Source: Fodinibius sp051746985 | GTDB taxonomy: Bacteria > Bacteroidota > Rhodothermia > Balneolales > Balneolaceae | Direction of reading: 5' to 3' | Length of the DNA stretch: 64,000 nucleotides | Assembly: GCA_051746985.1 (NCBI GenBank) | Contig: JBNJFP010000015.1 | Location: 1 to 64,000, forward strand | Shown here: piece by piece, positions 1 to 8,456 of the stretch | Position numbering within the stretch: the stretch's first letter is position 1 | Layout of the letters: every line of letters starts with the position of its first letter | Position numbers and translations under genes: made by a program | Notes under the pieces: generated by a model | Told to the model about the DNA's origin: nothing | What the model saw: only the letters and a program-made list of their open reading frames with translations | Databases searched by the model: none

Positions 1-9
1 TAATATAAA

Positions 10-66
10 TTTGTTACAAAATAATATTATACAATATGGCTTTTCGGGCCGCTTTTTTGTAACAAA
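10..66. promoter_or_regulatory. 12-bp perfect inverted repeat upstream of the lipoprotein genes
   Basis: TTTGTTACAAAA at 10-21 is the exact reverse complement of TTTTGTAACAAA at 55-66, with 33 bases between. The core TTGTTACA occurs again at 4863-4870, upstream of the minus-strand TPR protein at the other end of the island. It could be a pair of regulator half-sites, a hairpin ending a gene left of the window, or promoter elements. No function is proven. The rest of 67-178 shows only a weak A/T-rich hairpin near 108-127. Confidence 0.3.
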
Positions 67-178
67 GTCAACTTTGGCTACTCTTGTGTAGTCAATGATC
101 AATATATCCAAAAAATGCCGTTTTTGGCTTCTTGGAATACACTAAAATCAAAACGTTACAACAAAACCAATATCAGTT

Positions 179-370
179 ATGAAATCTTTTACTCACAAAC
201 TTTTAGCTATCACTTTTTCTATCGCCTTGTTCACTGGCTGTGCTTCGGTCACCGACTCCAGCATTGACGCCCAGGATGAGCCTGACATCGAGCAGACCGC
301 TCCCACCGTCGATAATCCCGATTTCGGCTCTGAATCTGAAATGGATCCTATCGTCGATAAACCTGAATAA
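179..370 (+). CDS. Small acidic lipoprotein, copy 1
   Basis: 63 residues. An N-terminal hydrophobic segment ends in FTGC, read as a lipobox with Cys21 as the lipidated residue, so the product is probably an envelope lipoprotein. The mature part of 43 residues holds 13 acidic residues and a single Lys, is rich in Pro, Asp and Ser, and looks unfolded; it has no known domain. The ATG is used because it gives a complete signal peptide; no Shine-Dalgarno sequence is evident. An identical copy follows at 422 and the TPR-CHAT gene at 704, all on the same strand. I do not recognise the family; the lipoprotein call rests on the signal sequence. Confidence 0.75.
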   Translation: MKSFTHKLLAITFSIALFTGCASVTDSSIDAQDEPDIEQTAPTVDNPDFGSESEMDPIVDKPE

Positions 371-421
371 TATCCTACCAATGAACTTCAATTCTCTCTT
401 AAATTTAAATCTCTCTCTATT

Positions 422-613
422 ATGAAATCTTTTACTCACAAACTTTTAGCTATCACTTTTTCTATCGCCTTGTTCACTGGCTGTGCTTCGGTCACCGACT
501 CCAGCATTGACGCCCAGGATGAGCCTGACATCGAGCAGACCGCTCCCACCGTCGATAATCCCGATTTCGGCTCTGAATCTGAAATGGATCCTATCGTCGA
601 TAAACCTGAATAA
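422..613 (+). CDS. Small acidic lipoprotein, copy 2 (identical to copy 1)
   Basis: The protein and its nucleotide sequence are identical to the gene at 179-370: 63 residues, lipobox FTGC with Cys21, and an acidic, probably disordered tail. The 51 bases separating the two genes include a CT-rich stretch just before this ATG. The TPR-CHAT gene begins 90 bases downstream, so cotranscription is possible. The conserved reading frame suggests both copies are functional, but perfect identity also means there has been no time for decay. Function unknown. Confidence 0.75.
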   Translation: MKSFTHKLLAITFSIALFTGCASVTDSSIDAQDEPDIEQTAPTVDNPDFGSESEMDPIVDKPE

Positions 614-703
614 CCTTCAAATAATTTACATATGGATTTGCGATCAAAATATAATAGCTTCAACTATCCCTAATACATAATAAGGATATAAATCACGGTA
701 ATC

Positions 704-3700
704 ATGCTACTTGCTTTAGTGTTGGGCTTTCTTCAAATCGGTGCACCGGCCGATAGTAATTTAGCAGAACAATCAAAGTCCCAGGCCAATTATTATATCA
801 GTAACATTGAAGAGGACAGAAATGTCGATGAGAACCTATGGGCTTTAACAGTATTAACAGCAAGTAATCCTGAAATTCGCAAGAAAGTCGAACAGGATAT
901 TCAGGAAAACAGCTATACCAATGATCTTCTGGGGTTATTCAGGGATATAGAAACGGAATTTCCACAGCAACTTGAAAAGGTAGTATTTGAATCTGGCTCA
1001 GACCAACTAATGGTGGATTTGCTGTTAGTAACCGAAAAAAATAAAAATAATCTATATCAAGAATTCAGATCAAAATTCGAATCGAATTTCAATTCTAATG
1101 ACTCAAATTATAAACCTTTATTTAATGCCATTGTAAATGATGCTGATATTGATGAATCGATTATCTCCCATGAATCATTTACGCTTCCTCACTTCTTTCT
1201 GTTATATCGGACCCATGACCACCTCAAAGAATCATATATAAATTGGTTAGCCGATAGTTGGTCATATCATAATGACTCGGAACAGTCCCTATCAGCTTCA
1301 CTCTACCATGCTGCGTATTTGAGAATCCTATATTTGAAAAGTAATTATGGGGAAACTGATAAATTATTTAGTCCACTGACAAATAATGATTTATTCCCTA
1401 ACTCTGATCTTAAACTCAGGCTGTTTAAATATTTAGACTATTCAATGTATCGTCTGGGATATTATGATCGTAGTCTTCAAATTGTCCGAGAACATACGTT
1501 ACCATTGGCTGAATATTTAGAGAAAGAAAAAGAACGCATTAATATCAAACAATTACAAGGCGTTTACCTTTACAGCATTGGTAAAATTAAAGAAGCTGAA
1601 CTTATTTACGAACAAATATTAAAAGAAGCAGATCAAAAAAATATTAACCTTCCAAAATCATCACTATACAATAATTTAGCATTAGCCTATTATAAGCTAG
1701 GTAATTATGACAGTTACTTAGATCTTCAATTACAAGCTTTAGAAACAGCACAGAAAAAAGATAATTATACACATCAATTAAGTATTTTTAATAACTTATT
1801 CATTTTTTATCGTTCAAATAACGATTTTGAAGATGCTCTTCACTATTTAGAAGAAGCAATGACTTTAGCAGAGGAAAAGGATCAAACAGAACAATTAGGA
1901 AAGATTTATACACTTTATGGGTCATTTTACAGAAATTTTAAAAGTGACTACGATAAAGCCCATAAATACTTTAAAAAAGCTAACGACATTTTAGACTCCA
2001 AAAATAATGCTAAATTTTACATAGATCTTCTTAAAGACCAAGCTGAATCATTTGAAGAACAAAAGCTATTCTCAAAAGCACTTCAAAAACATAATCAGAT
2101 AATTGAATTAGTTTCTGATAAAGATAAACGTGATCATATTGATGCAATTGTTAATAAAGCTTCAATAAAATTAAAAGAGGGAGAAATTGGATCTGCCAAT
2201 TCTTATATCAATACTTTTAAACCCCTTGACCTGACAAAGTTAAATTTCTCTCAAATTATTAAAGCAAAAACTGTTGAGGCGGAGTACCTATTCCAAACTG
2301 GTAATACTAAAAAAGCATTTAAAATTCTTGAACCCACGTTAAATCAGATTGTTGTTCGGGCCCAAGGTAGTACGGATCTTAAATCAGGATTTTGGCACGT
2401 TGAGGATGAATACCTCGATGCGTTTGAGCTGGCTGCTTCTATTTATATGAAAACTGGTCAGCCCGACAAAGCGGTTGAAAAGCTTGATCAGCTCAAAACC
2501 ATCAACGATGCTTCGCTTTATCAAAATCCACTGGTTAAATCGAGCTTATTGGATGAATCAGAGCTTACTGAATACAAACAATTGACCGATCAGCTCGACG
2601 CTATTCGAAAGAAATTGTTAACGGCACCCGAAGAAGATCAGTTTGATATTCGTCAGCAGATTAACCGGCTCAATACCAAAAAGCGCAAATATGATCAAAA
2701 GCTGACTAAAAATATTGATACCGATCCCATTTCTATCCGTGACATTCAAAATAAGCTATCAGCAAAAGAGCTTATTCTGCACATCACTGAACTCAACGAT
2801 CAATTTTACATTGCAAAAATTTCTCGCTCTGATGTTTCTTTAGATACATTAACGATAGATAACCATTTAACGCAACTACTCGACAACTCGATTCAACAAA
2901 TTGCAACCGACAATACAAATTTAGATTCCCTATATCAGATTTCTGAAATTTTGAAGCTGGAAGATATTCCCAACTACGTTGAGAAAATCACCCTTATTCC
3001 CGACAGTCATTTCTATCAGTTACCGTTGGATATTTTACCTCTTGAAAAACCGGCCTCAAGTTACAGTTATGGAGATGTCACCTATGCCGTAGAACGATTT
3101 AAAACCCAATATCTTACTACTTTGGAAGACTTTATAGCTCCCAAAGATACCCGCGATGATCCTCGTAAAAAAAACAATTACGCGGGCTATGGGGTATCAA
3201 ACTTTGAAGGATACAACAATCAATCTCTGGTTCCCCTTCCTTACACCCAGTCCGAAGTTACATCCATAGCTAACACCCTTACTCAGCTTTCAAACATCCA
3301 AACCTTTACCAACGAAGAGTCCACCAAAGCCAAATTTAAGGAAACCGCACCCGGCTCACGGATTATTCATTTAGCAACTCACAGTGAGGTTTCGGAGCGT
3401 GATCCCATGTTCTCAACCGTTTATTTTAGTAAATCCTCAACTGAGCAAGACAGTACCTTCGAGGACCAGTTTTTTGCTTATGAATTATTTGAGCTAAATC
3501 TTGATAACGAAATGATTATGCTCAACTCTTGTGAATCAGGTTCTGGATCGTACATTCAGGGCACCGGGGTGATGGGCATTAGTCGAGCGCTTCGATACGC
3601 CGGTGCTGAATCGCTCATTCTAAATCTCTGGTCAGTTAATGATATGCTGGCGTCTGACTTTGCCATCCACTTTTATTCCCAGTTAAACGAAGGAAAATCA

Positions 3701-3934
3701 AAAGCCCAGGCGCTTAGAGCTACCAAGCAGTACTTCTTAAATAGCAAAAACGCTGACCCCCATTTTTGGGGTCCATATATGCTAATTGGGAATACGGATC
3801 CTATTGTAGAGCCAGATCAAAATGCAAATATGGCCATGGCCGGCATCTTCTTGTTTTACTTTTTGTTGATGATTGGCCTCTCATACCTTGCACAACAGAG
3901 TGTAATTTTCGATAGCCAAAAAGAATCTACATAA
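704..3934 (+). CDS. Secreted TPR-CHAT domain (caspase-like) membrane-anchored protein
   Basis: 1076 residues. A short hydrophobic N-terminus looks like a signal peptide. Tetratricopeptide repeats fill roughly residues 240-600, a coiled linker follows, and a CHAT domain covers about 680-1030. Within it, the predicted catalytic dyad of the caspase-like fold is visible as His893 (LATHSE) and Cys943 (NSCESG), followed by the usual GVMGISRALRYAGA region. A transmembrane segment lies at about 1043-1063, so the CHAT domain is probably periplasmic and tethered at its C-terminus. CHAT proteins are proteases in several bacterial systems; the substrate here is unknown. An in-frame stop just upstream leaves the ATG at 704 as the only plausible start. 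Bases 704 to about 2340 are much more A/T-rich than the CHAT half. The two lipoprotein genes lie upstream and an inner-membrane TPR protein converges downstream. Confidence 0.88.
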   Translation: MLLALVLGFLQIGAPADSNLAEQSKSQANYYISNIEEDRNVDENLWALTVLTASNPEIRKKVEQDIQENSYTNDLLGLFRDIETEFPQQLEKVVFESGSDQLMVDLLLVTEKNKNNLYQEFRSKFESNFNSNDSNYKPLFNAIVNDADIDESIISHESFTLPHFFLLYRTHDHLKESYINWLADSWSYHNDSEQSLSASLYHAAYLRILYLKSNYGETDKLFSPLTNNDLFPNSDLKLRLFKYLDYSMYRLGYYDRSLQIVREHTLPLAEYLEKEKERINIKQLQGVYLYSIGKIKEAELIYEQILKEADQKNINLPKSSLYNNLALAYYKLGNYDSYLDLQLQALETAQKKDNYTHQLSIFNNLFIFYRSNNDFEDALHYLEEAMTLAEEKDQTEQLGKIYTLYGSFYRNFKSDYDKAHKYFKKANDILDSKNNAKFYIDLLKDQAESFEEQKLFSKALQKHNQIIELVSDKDKRDHIDAIVNKASIKLKEGEIGSANSYINTFKPLDLTKLNFSQIIKAKTVEAEYLFQTGNTKKAFKILEPTLNQIVVRAQGSTDLKSGFWHVEDEYLDAFELAASIYMKTGQPDKAVEKLDQLKTINDASLYQNPLVKSSLLDESELTEYKQLTDQLDAIRKKLLTAPEEDQFDIRQQINRLNTKKRKYDQKLTKNIDTDPISIRDIQNKLSAKELILHITELNDQFYIAKISRSDVSLDTLTIDNHLTQLLDNSIQQIATDNTNLDSLYQISEILKLEDIPNYVEKITLIPDSHFYQLPLDILPLEKPASSYSYGDVTYAVERFKTQYLTTLEDFIAPKDTRDDPRKKNNYAGYGVSNFEGYNNQSLVPLPYTQSEVTSIANTLTQLSNIQTFTNEESTKAKFKETAPGSRIIHLATHSEVSERDPMFSTVYFSKSSTEQDSTFEDQFFAYELFELNLDNEMIMLNSCESGSGSYIQGTGVMGISRALRYAGAESLILNLWSVNDMLASDFAIHFYSQLNEGKSKAQALRATKQYFLNSKNADPHFWGPYMLIGNTDPIVEPDQNANMAMAGIFLFYFLLMIGLSYLAQQSVIFDSQKEST

Positions 3935-4006
3935 AAACGCTTGGCCAGTAGATCCTCTATTTTTAAACGACTTTCCTCTCTGTCCTAAATAATCAGTTCA
4001 AAAAAT

Positions 4007-4741
4007 TTACTCTCCCAACGCTTCCAAATACCTACCTGCCACACGACGATACGCCCCATTTAATTCATGCGCCTTCTCAATATTGGTTTTAGCCTCTGTC
4101 AAATTGTCCATGTGAAAATAAGCATTCCCAATATACCAATAGGCTTTTTCGAGTCTTAGCGCATCAACATCATCTTCATGAGCAGTTACCTTTTCATAAT
4201 ATTGAATAGACTTTTCATAATCTCCCTGATTATAATGAAGTGATCCTAAATTCAGGCTCAACTCTGCAATCCAACTGGGCTCAGTAGCCTTTTCGAGCTC
4301 TGTATCCAGCAAACGAATAGCCTGATCTACCTGCCCGGTATTAGCAAGTTTTATCGCATCCTGGATGGTATCTTTATCCATTGCTTCCTCATCCAAAGTA
4401 CCATCGCCGGAGCGGTAATAATCGAGCTCAATGCTGGCAACCGGCTGAATATCCAAATCACTATCCAGCGAGATATTCATGACTCCCACCACCGCAATTA
4501 ACAATGCAATAACAGCCGCTGCGGCGTAATACCAGTACTGTTTCTTTTTGGCTGATTTCTTTTCCTCTCTTCGCCGTTCAATAACAGCTTTCAGGTTTGC
4601 AACACTTTTCATGTAATCCAGATGATAGTCATCCTGAATTAACTCGGCCCACAGCTCATCAACCTCCTGAGCATCAAGCTGACCATTTATGTATTGGTCA
4701 ATCTTTTCTTCCAATTCTTTTTTGTTAAAGCTCTCGATCAT
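4007..4741 (-). CDS. Inner-membrane TPR protein with anti-sigma-like layout
   Basis: 244 residues. A charged N-terminal region (1-68) resembles the cytoplasmic part of anti-sigma-like proteins, although no clear zinc motif is visible. It is followed by a basic stretch, one transmembrane helix (about 69-91) and a periplasmic region with two or three TPR units (about 125-235). Such one-helix TPR proteins often accompany CHAT genes in Bacteroidota and related phyla, commonly with an ECF sigma factor; no sigma factor is present here. The gene converges on the CHAT gene with 72 bases between. A role in sensing or scaffolding with the CHAT protein is inference. Confidence 0.6.
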   Translation of the reverse strand: MIESFNKKELEEKIDQYINGQLDAQEVDELWAELIQDDYHLDYMKSVANLKAVIERRREEKKSAKKKQYWYYAAAAVIALLIAVVGVMNISLDSDLDIQPVASIELDYYRSGDGTLDEEAMDKDTIQDAIKLANTGQVDQAIRLLDTELEKATEPSWIAELSLNLGSLHYNQGDYEKSIQYYEKVTAHEDDVDALRLEKAYWYIGNAYFHMDNLTEAKTNIEKAHELNGAYRRVAGRYLEALGE

Positions 4742-5116
4742 GATTTTGTATTCTATATTTTCTGTACATACCTGCCAATAATACCTACCAGTTTTATACA
4801 GACATTAACTTTTAATTAATTATTGTTATTACTTCAATCAACAAGATCATCTCACCTCTCCTTTGTTACAAGATATTCCAATCTGATATCCCCCCATCCA
4901 AGTACATAACCGTAAAAAAAGCCTTATAGCCATAAAAGCGGCCCTTTTATCAACATTAGGATATTTTAATATTAAATTAACGTTTCAAAGCCTGCATCAA
5001 CAGGCGATATTCTGGCATAAATATTTTTCATCCCCTTTCTTTCACCGACAAAATAAGCTACTATTAGAGCCTGTTATATAAGCCATTTCAAAGACGTAAC
5101 TTAACAAGTACACCTC
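4742..5116. promoter_or_regulatory. 375-bp divergent intergenic region
   Basis: This stretch separates the minus-strand TPR gene from the plus-strand GH3 gene and must hold both promoters. It contains TTTGTTACA at 4862-4870, matching the inverted repeat at 10-66, a short hairpin-forming sequence (ATAAAAG then CTTTTAT) near 4930-4950, and a GCCTG/CAGGC hairpin near 4991-5005. No convincing gene was found; the longest small frames look random. Confidence 0.35.
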
Positions 5117-6241
5117 ATGCCTCGACCGCTGCTAATTATATTATTTCTGATTCTTATCATCCCACACTCGTACGCACAAACTACTCAAAATAACGACGAT
5201 AATGTCACCCTTGACGAAAAAATCGGCCAACTGTTGTTAGTGGGATTCCGGGGCACACAACTGGCTGATACCAATCATGTTGTACGAGACATCAAAAAAT
5301 ATCACCTGGGCAGTGTAGTGCTATTTGATTACGATGTATCACTTGATTCTCCGGAGCGTAATATTGAGTCGCCCGAACAGGTAAAAACGTTGGTTAACGA
5401 TCTTAAACAAACAGCCGATCATCCGCTCATTGTTTCTATTGATCAGGAAGGCGGCAAAGTGGCCCGGCTTAAAGCAGAAAGGGGATTTCCCGAAACCGTA
5501 TCAGCAGAGTATTTGGGATCGATTGACCATCCCGACAGCACCAAATACTACGCTCGTAAAATTGCCGCCACGCTTGCTGACTTAGGCATCAACATGAATT
5601 TTGCGCCCGTTGTTGATCTCAATACCAACCCCGAAAACCCGATCATAGGTGGCATTGAACGCAGTTTTTCTGCCGAGCCCGAGAAAGTCACCAAACATGC
5701 TTCCATTTTCATCAAAACGTTCAAAGAACACGATATTTTACCAGTTTTAAAACATTTTCCAGGCCATGGAAGCTCCGAGGATGACTCCCATCTGGGCGTG
5801 GTGGATGTGAGTGAAACGTGGTCAGACGATGAGCTAAAACCCTACCAAGAACTTATCGATAAAGAGATGACGGATGCCATCATGACGGCTCATATCTTTA
5901 ATGACAATCTCGACTCAAAGCTTCCGGCCACACTCTCGAAACCAACCATTACCGACCTGCTGCGCAATGATCTCGGTTTTGATGGCGTAGTGATTTCCGA
6001 TGATATGATGATGGGCGCTATCCGTAATGAATACGGACTCGAAACCGCTATTTACAATGCCTTACATGCAGGGGTTGATATTCTAACTTTTGGCAACAAT
6101 TTGGTTTTTGATCCGGAGATTGTCCCCAAAGCGCACCGAATCATCAAAAAACTTGTAGAGGATGGAAAAATTTCGGAGCAGCGAATCGACCAGTCCTATC
6201 ACCGGGTTATGAAATTAAAAGAGCAAATTGATGGCGAATAG
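5117..6241 (+). CDS. Glycoside hydrolase family 3 beta-N-acetylhexosaminidase, secreted
   Basis: 374 residues with a cleavable signal peptide ending near HSYAQ. The family's KHFPGHG motif is followed by EDDSH, the loop that carries the Asp-His pair of NagZ-type enzymes, and VISDDMMMGAI supplies the nucleophile Asp. NagZ-type enzymes remove N-acetylglucosamine from muropeptides or chitin fragments. This protein appears exported, unlike cytoplasmic NagZ, so it may act on peptidoglycan or chitin pieces in the periplasm. Length is typical for a single-domain GH3 enzyme. It converges with the YihY gene 12 bases downstream. Confidence 0.88.
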   Translation: MPRPLLIILFLILIIPHSYAQTTQNNDDNVTLDEKIGQLLLVGFRGTQLADTNHVVRDIKKYHLGSVVLFDYDVSLDSPERNIESPEQVKTLVNDLKQTADHPLIVSIDQEGGKVARLKAERGFPETVSAEYLGSIDHPDSTKYYARKIAATLADLGINMNFAPVVDLNTNPENPIIGGIERSFSAEPEKVTKHASIFIKTFKEHDILPVLKHFPGHGSSEDDSHLGVVDVSETWSDDELKPYQELIDKEMTDAIMTAHIFNDNLDSKLPATLSKPTITDLLRNDLGFDGVVISDDMMMGAIRNEYGLETAIYNALHAGVDILTFGNNLVFDPEIVPKAHRIIKKLVEDGKISEQRIDQSYHRVMKLKEQIDGE

Positions 6242-6253
6242 CTCTTTGTTCCA

Positions 6254-7138
6254 TTAATTTTCTGACAGAGTTGCGCCCCAATACGCTTCTACTTTTCCAC
6301 CATATTTTCGGGTGTACACGCGGGTAAAAATAGCCCCGATCAACACTACCTGTACATTGTAGTAAATCCAAATAAGAAAAACGACAAACGATCCCGCGGC
6401 TTTATACATCGGCTGCAGCGTTTCAGCGCCCAAGTACCAATCGACTACCGCTTTCCCTGCTATTACCAAAATAGTGGTCACTACCGCCCCCACAAGGATG
6501 TCTCTCCATCGGACATTCAGATCGGGCAAAATTTTGAACATCACTGTAAAAAACGTAATGGCCAGCAAAATGTTAGTCCCTGAACTGCCCAGCTGTATTA
6601 AATACACATTGGTGCTTCCTAAAATGGGTACAAACAGATCGCTTAATCCATATATTATAGTTTCCGACACCAATCCCGCCAAAAAAAGCAGGCTCAATGC
6701 CCCGATGAACAGCAATCCTGTCAGCCGATCCCATAAAAACTGCCATAATGAGCTTATTTTGGGATTCTTTAATCCCCAGATACTATTGAGTGTCTGCTTT
6801 ATTTGAGAAAGCAAAGTAGTTGCGCCAAATAATAGCGTCATGATAGCAATTATCGAGGACCATAACCCCGAGGCATCCCTTCCCATTGATGCAACAAGAC
6901 TCTCAACGGCATCACCCAGATTTGGACCTACAATCGAATCGAGCGTTTGACGAAATTCAGCTTCCCCCAGCTGACTGCCCAATACAATACTTAAAATCCA
7001 TACCGTGATAATGATAAGTGGCGCCGTAGAAAATATGGCATAAAATGCAATGGCCGCGCCATGTAATCCAATATTTATCTCCCACATTCTTTCGTAGGTC
7101 TCTTTGACTACATCCCAAATTTGTTGATGTATCTTCAC
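6254..7138 (-). CDS. YihY/BrkB family inner-membrane protein
   Basis: 294 residues with about six predicted transmembrane helices. The N-terminal segment with HGAAIAFYAIFSTAPL is the hallmark of the YihY/BrkB (formerly ribonuclease BN) family, and FGATTLLSQIKQTLNSIWG is also typical. The family has no settled biochemical role; ideas include transport or virulence-related export. Length is normal. It is divergent from the DinB-like gene, with a 121-base gap holding both promoters. Confidence 0.88.
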   Translation of the reverse strand: MKIHQQIWDVVKETYERMWEINIGLHGAAIAFYAIFSTAPLIIITVWILSIVLGSQLGEAEFRQTLDSIVGPNLGDAVESLVASMGRDASGLWSSIIAIMTLLFGATTLLSQIKQTLNSIWGLKNPKISSLWQFLWDRLTGLLFIGALSLLFLAGLVSETIIYGLSDLFVPILGSTNVYLIQLGSSGTNILLAITFFTVMFKILPDLNVRWRDILVGAVVTTILVIAGKAVVDWYLGAETLQPMYKAAGSFVVFLIWIYYNVQVVLIGAIFTRVYTRKYGGKVEAYWGATLSEN

Positions 7139-7259
7139 AATCGTTTTGGTTTGATGAAATTGCTAATTAGCCTCATCCTGAATTTTCTCTAAAAGACCAT
7201 CCAATGAAACGAAGAATTCTCTATGTTTTATAAGATCATAACATTCTAACGCATTTATT

Positions 7260-7841
7260 ATGGATTCCCAATATACCTATGAATGGTTTATCCGCCAATT
7301 TGAAAGTACCAAAACCATTGCCCAAGATTTCATTCTTTCAACTGACGAGCAGCTATTTTTCCAGGCTCCTGCTGAGGGAAAATGGAATATGGCCGAGTGT
7401 TATCAGCACTTAATTCGTTATGGCGACCTTTATTTCGACAATATGCAATTGGCCATTACTGAAAATCCTGGCAGCGCGAACAACTTGCAACAGCCTTTTC
7501 CACCGGGATGGATAGCCAGTAAAATCATTAGCTTCTTTAAACCGCCATACAAAATAAAGCTTAAAACCATTGAACCGATGAAACCTGGCCATACCACGAC
7601 GACCACCCACAGGAGTATTCTGGATAACTATCTGCACTTACAAGATCAGCTGATTGCTCTGTTAGAAGAAGCCCGTCGCCAACAGGTGCATCTCGGTAAA
7701 TCAAGAGTAACCCATCCGGTTTTTTCAATAATAACAATGAGTCTTGCCGAATGCTTTTTGCTGCTGGATGCCCACCAACAGCGCCACCAATGGCAGGCCG
7801 AGCAAACCCTCAAAGCACTGAGAAAACACGCCTCAACGTAG
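7260..7841 (+). CDS. DinB superfamily protein
   Basis: 193 residues. The helical-bundle signature is visible: a first His in ECYQHLIRYG and two more in the C-terminal DAHQQRHQWQAEQ, which together would form the metal site of DinB/YfiT-like proteins. Members include thiol-dependent transferases such as bacillithiol transferases, and many have no known substrate. A bacilliredoxin lies 5 kb away in this window, so a low-molecular-weight thiol link is conceivable but unproven. No signal peptide is seen, so it is cytoplasmic. Confidence 0.75.
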   Translation: MDSQYTYEWFIRQFESTKTIAQDFILSTDEQLFFQAPAEGKWNMAECYQHLIRYGDLYFDNMQLAITENPGSANNLQQPFPPGWIASKIISFFKPPYKIKLKTIEPMKPGHTTTTTHRSILDNYLHLQDQLIALLEEARRQQVHLGKSRVTHPVFSIITMSLAECFLLLDAHQQRHQWQAEQTLKALRKHAST

Positions 7842-8004
7842 TTTGAAATTGTCATTGGCCCAACAGTATTGCGCATTACTACGGTACTTCGGATGACACC
7901 ATGCCTTCATGGACACGCCGTATAATAGCTAAAAGTCACGGTGGACAGATGGATTTAATTGCCACCATTTCTTGTTAGATCTAACAGTAATAATGTGCAA
8001 GGTT

Positions 8005-8442
8005 ATGGAAGATTTCAGAATCACAGATATTTATTCGGGCAAAATTGATCGTGAGCCCGAAAAGGACAGAAATCGCTTTCGCAAAGAAACGGGATTTCCT
8101 TCTCCGGCACGCGATCACTTCGAAAAACCTCTTTCGCTTGATGACTACATCATAAAACGTCCCGCCGCCACGTTCTTTATGCGAGTCAAAGGCGAGGGAC
8201 TTAATAGCATTGGAATTTTTTCGGATGATATTCTCGTTATAGATCGTTCAATAAACCCAACAAACAAGCATTTAATTGTGGCTATTTTAGAAGGCAAAAT
8301 GATCGTGCGCAAACTCGTTAAACAGGGCGCAGACATGTTTATAGCCAAAGGCAAAAACCTGGACCAAACCCAGCGCATCACCGATGATCTTGATTTCCAA
8401 ATTTGGGGTGTGGTAACACACTCCATCCACAAACACATTTAA
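8005..8442 (+). CDS. UmuD-like protein without catalytic Ser-Lys dyad
   Basis: 145 residues from the ATG at 8005; ATG 7993 and TTG 7972 are in-frame alternatives but add non-homologous residues. The protein aligns without gaps to UmuD over GFPSPARD, the RPAATFF region and IWGVVTHSI. The UmuD catalytic Ser60 (GDSM) is Gly65 here (GEGL, codon GGA 8197-8199), and Lys97 is Arg102 (codon CGC 8308-8310). The self-cleavage site Cys-Gly is Thr29-Gly30. The protein therefore should not cleave itself. UmuD normally acts with UmuC in translesion synthesis; no umuC is nearby. It precedes the TetR gene by 14 bases, so it may belong to that transcription unit. The family is clear; the function is open. Confidence 0.82.
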   Translation: MEDFRITDIYSGKIDREPEKDRNRFRKETGFPSPARDHFEKPLSLDDYIIKRPAATFFMRVKGEGLNSIGIFSDDILVIDRSINPTNKHLIVAILEGKMIVRKLVKQGADMFIAKGKNLDQTQRITDDLDFQIWGVVTHSIHKHI

Positions 8443-8456
8443 CGACATTAGCTTTT

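Larger units (their letters stand above)
177..613 (+). repeat. Tandem direct repeat, two identical 194-bp units
   Basis: Bases 177-370 and 420-613 are identical by direct reading. Each unit runs from two bases before an ATG to the last base of the TAA stop. The sequences before the first unit, between the units and after the second do not resemble each other, so the repeat edges match the coding sequence almost exactly. The identity implies a very recent duplication or continuing gene conversion. Confidence 0.95.

Noticed and set aside
8403..8456. Longer TetR start overlapping the UmuD-like gene
   Set aside because: The extra residues do not resemble TetR proteins, and the ATG at 8457 gives a normal helix-turn-helix position.
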